This document shows, one piece after another, positions 7,272 through 12,903 of a stretch of 14,330 nt of DNA. Source of the DNA: CAJQQY01 sp964352225 (GTDB lineage Bacteria > Bacteroidota > Bacteroidia > Chitinophagales > Saprospiraceae); contig CAYGRM010000160.1 of NCBI GenBank assembly GCA_964352225.1, positions 1 to 14,330 on the forward strand. Reading direction: 5' to 3'. Every line of letters begins with the position of its first letter. The first letter of the stretch is position 1. Both the position numbers and the translations under genes were made by a program. The notes beneath the pieces were generated by a model. The model was not told the origin of the DNA. It did no database searches and saw only the letters and a program-made list of their open reading frames with translations.

Positions 7272-7346
7272 CTACTTAGTAGTGTTACAGAAGTAATAAA
7301 AGCTATAGTAAAATGAATTGTTTTTAATAGTCATCATCTTTTTCAT
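7272..7346 (-). CDS. leader peptide A of the aromatic attenuator (24 aa)
   Basis: ATG at 7346, stop TAG at 7274-7272. The 24-residue peptide begins MKKMMTIKNN, carries SFYYSFYYF at 11-19, and ends CNTTK. Seven of eight residues in positions 12-19, leaving out Ser15, are aromatic (Phe12, Tyr13, Tyr14, Phe16, Tyr17, Tyr18, Phe19); there is no Trp. The ORF begins just after the predicted transcription start and ends 25 bases before a perfect terminator hairpin, which is the layout of a ribosome-stalling leader. The stop codon sits in a small palindrome, CTACTAAGTAG (7282-7272), and the G run directly after it (TAGGGGC, 7274-7268) can pair with GTTCCTA in the 5' arm of terminator A. The peptide itself probably has no function beyond sensing charged tRNA-Phe and tRNA-Tyr. 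Too short for usual gene callers; called by codon content and position. Confidence 0.85.
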   Translation of the reverse strand: MKKMMTIKNNSFYYSFYYFCNTTK

Positions 7347-7360
7347 TTTAATGATTTATA

Positions 7361-7391
7361 CAAACCTAATAGATTATTTGTTGGAAAACAA
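7361..7391 (-). promoter_or_regulatory. Bacteroidota primary-sigma promoter for the pheA operon
   Basis: TAGGTTTG at 7368-7361 fits the Bacteroidota -7 consensus TAnnTTTG exactly. TTG at 7391-7389 lies 20 bases upstream, in the usual place of the -33 box. Transcription should begin a few bases downstream, leaving a 5' end of about 8 bases before the ATG of leader A at 7346. No similar box was found between the two leader ORFs, so both attenuators probably lie on one transcript. Confidence 0.65.
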
Positions 7392-7514
7392 GATTTTATT
7401 CATTTTTTTAAAAATAAATAAGCAATGGATTTACGACACCTAAAGTTAACTCAATGAAACAAAACTTAAAAAAAGGCCTGAGTCAATTTGAACTTTGAGC
7501 TTCTTTTAGATCAA

Positions 7515-8063
7515 TTATTTCTGCTCTACGAAGTTTAAAGAAACTGAATTTATACAATATCTTAAACCTGTTGGCTTTGGCCCATCATTGAAAACATGTC
7601 CTTGATGACCACCACATCTAGCACAATGAACTTCATTACGAGTGTATCCTAAATTCTGATCAGTATCTCTTCCAATATTTTCTTCTTTGATTGGTTGATA
7701 AAAACTTGGCCATCCCGTCCCCGATTTATATTTAGTAGATGAATCAAAAAGAGGTAAATCGCAACCAGCACAGGTATAAATTCCCGCTTTTTTATTATCC
7801 CACAGATCACCTGTAAATGCTCTTTCTGTTCCAGCTTCTCTTAATACGTAGTATTCTTGATCCGTCAATTGAGCTTTCCACTCTTCTTTGGTTTTGATAA
7901 TTTTTTTAAGTGTATCGCCAGTTTCAGAGATAGCGTTGGCAATTCTTGCTTCTGCTTTTTTAACATCATAATCTGAATTTGCAACATTTGGATTTTGGCT
8001 GCATGATAATAACAACACCATTACAAATACAGTAAATATAACTCCTGAAATAATTTTTAACAT
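7515..8063 (-). CDS. msrB: peptide methionine-R-sulfoxide reductase, lipoprotein
   Basis: Reduces methionine-R-sulfoxide in proteins. It has a lipoprotein signal peptide with the lipobox LLLSC, giving lipidated Cys21, so it acts in the periplasm or at the outer membrane. The MsrB domain covers about 55-180: GDLWDNKKAGIYTCAGC at 85-101, SGTGWPSFYQP at 114-124, EVHCARCGGHQGHVFNDG at 144-161 and the catalytic RYCINS at 168-173 with Cys170. The zinc ligands Cys98, Cys101, Cys147 and Cys150 are all present. A partner MsrA domain is not fused and not in the window, and the reductant is unknown. Length 182 is normal for an exported single-domain MsrB. It lies 104 bases downstream of the membrane-protein gene on the same strand. 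No convincing terminator follows its stop; the perfect hairpin at 7205-7247 may serve. Confidence 0.95.
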   Translation of the reverse strand: MLKIISGVIFTVFVMVLLLSCSQNPNVANSDYDVKKAEARIANAISETGDTLKKIIKTKEEWKAQLTDQEYYVLREAGTERAFTGDLWDNKKAGIYTCAGCDLPLFDSSTKYKSGTGWPSFYQPIKEENIGRDTDQNLGYTRNEVHCARCGGHQGHVFNDGPKPTGLRYCINSVSLNFVEQK

Positions 8064-8167
8064 AATTAAATAATATTTTGAATGAATAATTTTATTTCTT
8101 CAAAAGAACGTAAATGCATTGTTATAGAACTCAACTATTTACCTGCTTCATGGTTACCTAAATGAAC

Positions 8168-8641
8168 TTACTTTCTCTTATTTTTTCGATTTCGTTTTTT
8201 GGGAGCTGTCCATTCTTCTCGTTCAGCAAATGCTACAATTTTTTTCATAAAATTAAGAATAGACAAAAAGACCAAATAAACAAAAGTCAACACGTAGAAA
8301 ATCCACCGAATCGTTCCTGCATCATCAAATGATACTGACGAAGCTAAATACGCTAATGCACCAGAGACTATTGCCAATCCTAAATAACAAATGATTGATC
8401 TGATCCAATATCTATTCATATCGTCCGACGAAAGACTAAAAAGGGAATTCAAAACGGTAAAAAATAAAAGGAAGGAAGCCGATATTATCCAAGGAAAATA
8501 ATCCTTAAATTCGGCGGCACCCACTAAAGATGCTAACTTTGCGAACGCCATAAATATGACGGAAAAGCCCAGAACTGCAAGTGCTTGCATTAAAGGATCC
8601 TTGGCTCTTTCTAAAAATTGATCGTTACTTGTATTTTGCAT
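8168..8641 (-). CDS. four-helix inner-membrane protein of unknown function
   Basis: Not recognised. The 157 residues contain four likely membrane helices at about 18-40, 48-70, 80-102 and 111-133. A soluble N-terminus of about 16 residues precedes them, and the tail is strongly basic (APKKRNRKNKRK), which by the positive-inside rule puts both ends in the cytoplasm. The loops are short (for example SSDDMNRYW at 71-79), and no catalytic or transport motif is evident. The ATG at 8641 is the only reasonable start. The gene is divergent from the secreted nuclease across a 91-base gap and is followed on its own strand by msrB after 104 bases; co-transcription with msrB is possible but not shown. 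Confidence 0.7.
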   Translation of the reverse strand: MQNTSNDQFLERAKDPLMQALAVLGFSVIFMAFAKLASLVGAAEFKDYFPWIISASFLLFFTVLNSLFSLSSDDMNRYWIRSIICYLGLAIVSGALAYLASSVSFDDAGTIRWIFYVLTFVYLVFLSILNFMKKIVAFAEREEWTAPKKRNRKNKRK

Positions 8642-8674
8642 AGTATAGAAATAAAATAAAAAATGTATTGTTCA

Positions 8675-8703
8675 TTTGTTTCGCTAAAATTAATAATACT
8701 TTG
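8675..8703 (+). promoter_or_regulatory. possible promoter of the secreted nuclease gene
   Basis: TTTG at 8675-8678 is followed after 18 bases by TACTTTG at 8697-8703, one base short of the TAnnTTTG consensus. The ATG lies 29 bases downstream at 8733. Spacing fits a Bacteroidota promoter, but the -7 box is imperfect. Confidence 0.35.
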
Positions 8704-8732
8704 CATTCTTTTTTGAAAAATAAAACCGCACA

Positions 8733-10685
8733 ATGAATAAATTCTTATTAGCAAATCTCTCTATCTTATTGATTATCAGTAACTTAAGTGCTCAAAACCC
8801 AGTCTTGGAAATATGGGAGATCCAAGGAGAAGAACTTTTCACTCCCTACCTAAATCAAATCGTAGAAACTAATGAAAATGTAGTCACTCAGGTTGGTGAT
8901 GATTACTTTTTTATCCAAACACCTGCATATCGGTCAGATAATAATCAAGCAACCTCTGATGGGATAATTATTTTGACAAACAATTCACCACCTGTGGAAG
9001 TAGGAAACCTAGTTTCTATTTCAGGTACGGTTCGTGAAAGTTTTCAAAGAACTCAAATGGATGAGTCTGACGGGATGTCTATTATCATTGATTCGATTTC
9101 CGTTAATCTTCCAGAGCCAGTTTTATTGACGGAAGATTTTCCTTCACCCAATAATGTTGCGATCCCAGATTTAGAAAAAGTGGAAGGGATGTTGGTTACG
9201 TTTACCCAAGCGATTACAAATTCTCCTACTAATCAATTTGGTGAAACTTCCGTTAAAATAGGTACAACCAGAGCTTTTCGAGAGCCTGGAATTTTTGCAC
9301 CTGCTCCAAATGGTTTACCAGAGTGGGATGGAAACCCTGAAGTTTTTGAAGTCAAAATAGCTGATGGATTTCCAGACGAAAATCAACAATGGGCAAGAGT
9401 AAATGTTTCTGCAACTGGCGTCATGGATTATGCCTTTAATGATTATATTTTAAGAACAAATGATTTTCAATTTTCAGGAAATGCTCCCTTGATTCCAGTT
9501 GACGAACCTACTTCAACTCAAGCAACAATTGGTTGTGCCAATTTTTATGTCTTGTCAAATTTAGAAAATGAATACTTAACTCGACGACAAAAAGTAGCTT
9601 CCTACATTGTTGATTTGATGCAAGCTCCAGATATTTTAGCTGTTCAAGAAGTTAGGAGTTTAGCTGTTCTACAAGACCTTTCTAATTTGATTAAAGAAAA
9701 TCATCCGGAGATTATTTATACACCACATTTAATTTCAAATGGGACAAGTGGTGGTTTTGTGATTAACGTTGGTTACTTGGTTAAGAATACAGTTAGTGAT
9801 GTTCAAATAACTCAGCTTGGTGCGGATGAACCATTCAGCCAAGGAGGAGATTTACACTATCGTCCACCTTTATTATTGGAAGGAAATTTCAATAGCTCTC
9901 CACCTCAACCAATTAGTGTTTTAAACTTACATTTAAAATCATTAAATGGGATAACTCAAACTAGCACAAAACTTCGAAGGCACGAACAAGCCATCTCAGT
10001 TGCTCAAATGGTAGAAGAAAGAATTGCTGAAAACTTAGTCGTAGTAGGAGATTTTAATGCCTTCCAGTTTTCAGATGGATATGTGGATGTCGTGAATCAA
10101 ATTGCTGGAACTCCATCCCTCGGAGCTGAATATCCTGTAGAAAATATTGTTTCAACGCCCTTGATTAATCAAAGTTTGGCACTACCGATTGATGAACAAT
10201 ACTCTTATATTTTTCAAAACAATGCTCAAATCCTAGATCATTGCTTAACTACTGATCTTCAAGGACTTACGGTTGAAAAAATGCAATATGTGAGAGGAAA
10301 TGCGGATTTCTCAGAAGATTTCGAAAATCAAATTTCCCCAAATTATCGAACATCGGATCATGATGGATTTGTATTGTTTTTAGAAATGGATAGCGAATTT
10401 TCGACTTCCGTAAATACTGTGTTAGAAAATAATTTTTCAATTAATTTTCCGAATCCTTTTTCTCCAAATGATCAAGTAACCTTAAATTTGACAGAGGCAG
10501 AAATCATTCATTTTTCATTAATTAATTTTGATGGGAAAATTATTTTTGAAAAAAATCTTGGAAAATTACCAGAAGGAAAAAATTCTATAACATTACCTTT
10601 ACAAATTCCGAGTGGCACCTATTTTCTAAAAGTCAATGGAGATAAAAACTTTCAAACTAACCCTTTAATTTTTATATCAAAATGA
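8733..10685 (+). CDS. secreted nuclease, endonuclease/exonuclease/phosphatase family, with type IX sorting domain
   Basis: A 650-residue extracellular nuclease. A signal peptide (1-20, cut at LSA/QN) leads into an OB-fold-like N-terminal region (about 25-250; GNLVSISGTVRE at 91-102). The catalytic domain (about 262-553) shows the family's residues in order: Asn270 (IGCAN), Glu306 (AVQE), His400 (NLHLKS), Asp440 and Asn442 (GDFNAF), Asp502 (ILDH), Asp542 and His543 (SDHD). These are the metal-binding and catalytic residues of DNase I-like nucleases, so Mg-dependent cleavage of extracellular DNA or RNA is likely. Residues about 568-650 (INFPNPFSPNDQVTLNL, then SGTYFLKVNG) are a type A C-terminal sorting domain of the type IX secretion system. 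It most resembles the ExeM/EddB-like extracellular nucleases, used for feeding on DNA or loosening biofilm. The stop overlaps the next start by four bases (ATGA). Confidence 0.92.
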   Translation: MNKFLLANLSILLIISNLSAQNPVLEIWEIQGEELFTPYLNQIVETNENVVTQVGDDYFFIQTPAYRSDNNQATSDGIIILTNNSPPVEVGNLVSISGTVRESFQRTQMDESDGMSIIIDSISVNLPEPVLLTEDFPSPNNVAIPDLEKVEGMLVTFTQAITNSPTNQFGETSVKIGTTRAFREPGIFAPAPNGLPEWDGNPEVFEVKIADGFPDENQQWARVNVSATGVMDYAFNDYILRTNDFQFSGNAPLIPVDEPTSTQATIGCANFYVLSNLENEYLTRRQKVASYIVDLMQAPDILAVQEVRSLAVLQDLSNLIKENHPEIIYTPHLISNGTSGGFVINVGYLVKNTVSDVQITQLGADEPFSQGGDLHYRPPLLLEGNFNSSPPQPISVLNLHLKSLNGITQTSTKLRRHEQAISVAQMVEERIAENLVVVGDFNAFQFSDGYVDVVNQIAGTPSLGAEYPVENIVSTPLINQSLALPIDEQYSYIFQNNAQILDHCLTTDLQGLTVEKMQYVRGNADFSEDFENQISPNYRTSDHDGFVLFLEMDSEFSTSVNTVLENNFSINFPNPFSPNDQVTLNLTEAEIIHFSLINFDGKIIFEKNLGKLPEGKNSITLPLQIPSGTYFLKVNGDKNFQTNPLIFISK

Positions 10686-11881
10686 GTCTAAACATTGAAC
10701 AACTTCGAGCCGATACCCCTGGAACACAAGCTGTTATTCATTTTAATAACGCAGGATGTTCTCTTCCAACCAAGGATTCTATAGATATCATAACAGAGTA
10801 TTTACAACTCGAAGCAACACTTGGCGGTTACGAGGTTAAAAGTAAATATGAAAATGTTATCAATGAATTTTATACAGAAGCTGCTCAATTAATCAATGCC
10901 TCTGAAGGTGAAATTGCCATAGTTGGAAATGCTTCTGATGGAATAAATAAAATGTTATTTTCAATTCCTTGGAAGACAGGTGATATAATTCTGACTACGG
11001 AAGTGGAATACGGCAATTGTTATCTCAACTATTTAAAACTAAAGGAAGAAAAAGGAATTGATATCAAAATCGTCCCCAGCGACGATGACGGAAATATATT
11101 GTTAGAAAAAATGGAGGAAATGATTTCTCCAGCAGTAAAATTGATTTCGGTCACTCATATTCCTACTAATTCTGGTTTAATCATGCCAGCCGAAGAGATT
11201 GGAAAAATCGCAAAAAAACATAACATTTTATACCTCTTAGATGCTTGCCAATCGGTTGGACATATTCCAATTGATGTTCAAAAAATTCAATGTGATTTTT
11301 TGAGCACAACTAGCCGAAAATATTTAAGAGGTCCACGTGGAATGGGTTTTATTTTTGTAAAAAAAGAAGTATTACCTGAGCTAACTCCGACTACCTTAGA
11401 CATGGTAACTGCGCATTGGAAAGATGAAAAAAGTTATGACTTAGATCGTAATATTAAAATATTTGAACAATGGGAAAAATCCTATGCATTGGTTTTAGGG
11501 TTCTCCAAGGCACTCTCCTATTTGAATAATTTGGGTGTTGAAAATACGTGGAAAAGAATTCAACATTTATCTACTTATTTACGAAGTGAATTAGAAAAAA
11601 TTGGCGGAATTGAAGTAACCGATATTGGTAAAAATCAATGTGGCATTGTAACTTTTTCATTGGCAGGAGTTGACCCTGAATCACTTGTAAATGCATTGTT
11701 ACAACATGGAATAAACCTTTCTGCAAGTATGCGATTTAGTTCAGTTTTAGATATGGATAAAAGAGGTTTAACAGGTGTTTGCAGAGCTTCAATTCATTAT
11801 TATAATACGGAAGAAGAGATTGATATCTTAATTGAAAAAGTGGAACAGATTTTTGATTTTGCTATGTCAAAAAAATCTTAA
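10682..11881 (+). CDS. class V PLP-dependent enzyme, cysteine desulfurase-like but lacking the desulfurase Cys
   Basis: A fold-type I PLP enzyme of the class V group (399 residues, normal). HFNNAGCSLPT is at 20-30, His159 (SVTHIPTNSG) would stack on the cofactor, DACQSVGHIPIDV at 187-199 has Asp187 and Gln190, and TSRKYLRGPRGMGF at 210-223 has the Schiff-base Lys213. The C-terminal RASIHYYNTEEEID is the conserved end of the SufS/CsdA group. The loop that in SufS carries RSGHHC with the sulfur-accepting Cys reads SASMRFSS here, so a true cysteine desulfurase is unlikely. The TSRKYLRGPRG form recalls isopenicillin-N-epimerase-like and EgtE-like C-S lyases or transaminases; the substrate is unknown. 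Its ATG lies inside the stop of the nuclease gene (ATGA), so the two are translationally coupled, an unexpected pairing of a cytosolic enzyme with a secreted nuclease. Confidence 0.85.
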   Translation: MSLNIEQLRADTPGTQAVIHFNNAGCSLPTKDSIDIITEYLQLEATLGGYEVKSKYENVINEFYTEAAQLINASEGEIAIVGNASDGINKMLFSIPWKTGDIILTTEVEYGNCYLNYLKLKEEKGIDIKIVPSDDDGNILLEKMEEMISPAVKLISVTHIPTNSGLIMPAEEIGKIAKKHNILYLLDACQSVGHIPIDVQKIQCDFLSTTSRKYLRGPRGMGFIFVKKEVLPELTPTTLDMVTAHWKDEKSYDLDRNIKIFEQWEKSYALVLGFSKALSYLNNLGVENTWKRIQHLSTYLRSELEKIGGIEVTDIGKNQCGIVTFSLAGVDPESLVNALLQHGINLSASMRFSSVLDMDKRGLTGVCRASIHYYNTEEEIDILIEKVEQIFDFAMSKKS

Positions 11882-11924
11882 GTAATCCCTCCAAAAAACT
11901 CAATCAACTGACTATCAATAACTT

Positions 11925-12692
11925 ATGAAATCTTTTTTTGAACTAGCTCCACAATTTCAAGTGTCAAATTTATATTGGGGATATGCCTTTTTTGGTGCAT
12001 TTCTAATGGGAATTGCAAAATCTGGAATTAAAGGAATTGGGATAATCATCGTAACTATTTTGGCATTTGTTTTTGATCCAAAAGCTTCCACAGGAATTGT
12101 TTTACCCTTATTGATTGTTGGTGATATTATGGCTGTCATTTATTATAATCGACATGCTCAATGGAAATTATTAATGCAACTATTACCATGGATGATGCTA
12201 GGAGTAGTAATTGGAAGTTTCGTTGGAAAAGATCTAGTTCCAGAGGTATTTAAAAGGTGGATGGCAGTCATTATTATTGGTTCTGTCATCATGATGTTTT
12301 GGTGGGAAAATTCAAAGGTAAAAGTTATTCCAAAATCCAAATGGTTTGGAGGGTTTATGGGATTTATGGCTGGAGTAACTACTATGCTTGGAAATCTTGC
12401 TGGTGCTTTTTCCAATATTTTTTTCCTAGCCATGCGATTACCAAAAGATCAATTCATCGGAACGGCAGCTTGGTTGTTTTTTATCATTAATATTTTCAAA
12501 TTACCCTTTCATATTTTTCATTGGGAAAGTATTTCGATGGAATCGATGGCGGTAAATTTCAGGTTATTTCCAATGGTAATAGTTGGCTTTTTAGTAGGCC
12601 TAAAAGTGGTAAAGAAAATTAAAAATGAAGCATATCGAAAGTTGATTTTAGTGTTGACGGCAGTTGGTGCAATTTTGATATTTTTCAAGTAA
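11925..12692 (+). CDS. TauE/SafE-family sulfite/organosulfur exporter-like permease
   Basis: An inner-membrane protein of 255 residues with about eight hydrophobic helices. The TauE/SafE signature is present in both halves: GIAKSGIKGIG at 29-39, GIVLPLLIVGDIMAVIYYNRHAQW at 57-80, LLPWMMLGVVIGSFVG at 86-101, then GFMAGVTTMLGNLAGAFSNIFF at 146-167 and FIGTAAWLFFIINIFKLP at 177-194. Members export sulfite, sulfoacetate or related anions, but for most, including this one, the substrate is unknown. It lies 43 bases after the class V PLP enzyme on the same strand. If that enzyme handles a C-S compound, an exporter for a sulfur product would make sense, but this is only a guess from adjacency. Its stop codon falls inside the left arm of the inverted repeat at 12687. 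Confidence 0.88.
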   Translation: MKSFFELAPQFQVSNLYWGYAFFGAFLMGIAKSGIKGIGIIIVTILAFVFDPKASTGIVLPLLIVGDIMAVIYYNRHAQWKLLMQLLPWMMLGVVIGSFVGKDLVPEVFKRWMAVIIIGSVIMMFWWENSKVKVIPKSKWFGGFMGFMAGVTTMLGNLAGAFSNIFFLAMRLPKDQFIGTAAWLFFIINIFKLPFHIFHWESISMESMAVNFRLFPMVIVGFLVGLKVVKKIKNEAYRKLILVLTAVGAILIFFK

Positions 12693-12732
12693 ACCCCCGA
12701 CCCCTAAAGGGGAGTTTTGGCTTTCCTTTTAT
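12687..12732. repeat. left arm of a 46-base perfect inverted repeat
   Basis: This arm matches the reverse complement of 12858-12903 at all 46 positions. It runs from the last codons of the permease gene through ACCCCCGACCCCTAAAGGGG into a TTTTGGC and CTTTCC stretch. It is GC-rich against an AT-rich background, with a small CCCC/GGGG hairpin inside. Similar G/C palindromes are scattered in many Bacteroidota genomes, so it may be one copy of a dispersed repeat. Confidence 0.85.
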
Positions 12733-12773
12733 CTAAAAAAATCCTTTCATTGATTTTATTTTAACTAAAAAAA

Positions 12774-12809
12774 GAGAGGGAACTATTTTGTTTAAAATAG
12801 TTCCCTCTT
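12774..12809. terminator. bidirectional terminator between convergent permease and transketolase genes
   Basis: Fourteen perfect pairs (GAGGGAACTATTTT, 12776-12789, with 12794-12807) close a GTTT loop, and two more pairs extend the base, one of them G-U. T-rich tails follow on both strands (a T/C tract then six T's on plus, seven T's on minus), so it should stop transcripts from both sides. It lies centrally between the repeat arms. Confidence 0.85.
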
Positions 12810-12857
12810 CTTCTTTTTTAGAAGAATATCCTAAATAAATGTAAGTATTCCAATTCC

Positions 12858-12903
12858 ATAAAAGGAAAGCCAAAACTCCCCTTTAGGGGTCGGGGGTTTA
12901 CTT
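12858..12903. repeat. right arm of a 46-base perfect inverted repeat
   Basis: Reverse complement of 12687-12732 without a mismatch. Its outer end touches the transketolase stop codon (12905-12903). The 125 bases between the arms hold only the terminator hairpin and AT-rich sequence, with no ORF. In RNA from either strand the arms could close into one very long stem around the terminator. Confidence 0.85.

Larger units (their letters stand above)
6979..7391 (-). promoter_or_regulatory. tandem aromatic-amino-acid attenuator leader of the pheA operon
   Basis: Most of the 536-base gap between msrB and pheA is one regulatory leader. Reading along the minus strand it holds a consensus promoter (7391-7361), leader ORF A (7346-7272), terminator A (7247-7205), leader ORF B (7138-7076), an antiterminator (7073-7023), terminator B (7031-7003), then the pheA start. 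Both leader ORFs are packed with Phe and Tyr codons, as in classic ribosome-mediated attenuation: scarcity of charged tRNA stalls the ribosome and favours antitermination. The arrangement is read directly from the sequence; that it works as two serial checkpoints is inferred. The remaining part of the gap (7392-7514) shows nothing clear. Confidence 0.88.

Noticed and set aside
7374..7403. Nine-codon ORF MNKILFSNK as a third leader peptide
   Set aside because: It overlaps the promoter elements, has one Phe only, and has no terminator of its own before the next leader.
7444..7500. Terminator directly after msrB (GGCC followed by seven T's on the minus strand)
   Set aside because: The T-tract is present, but I could not draw a stable stem of more than a few pairs in front of it.
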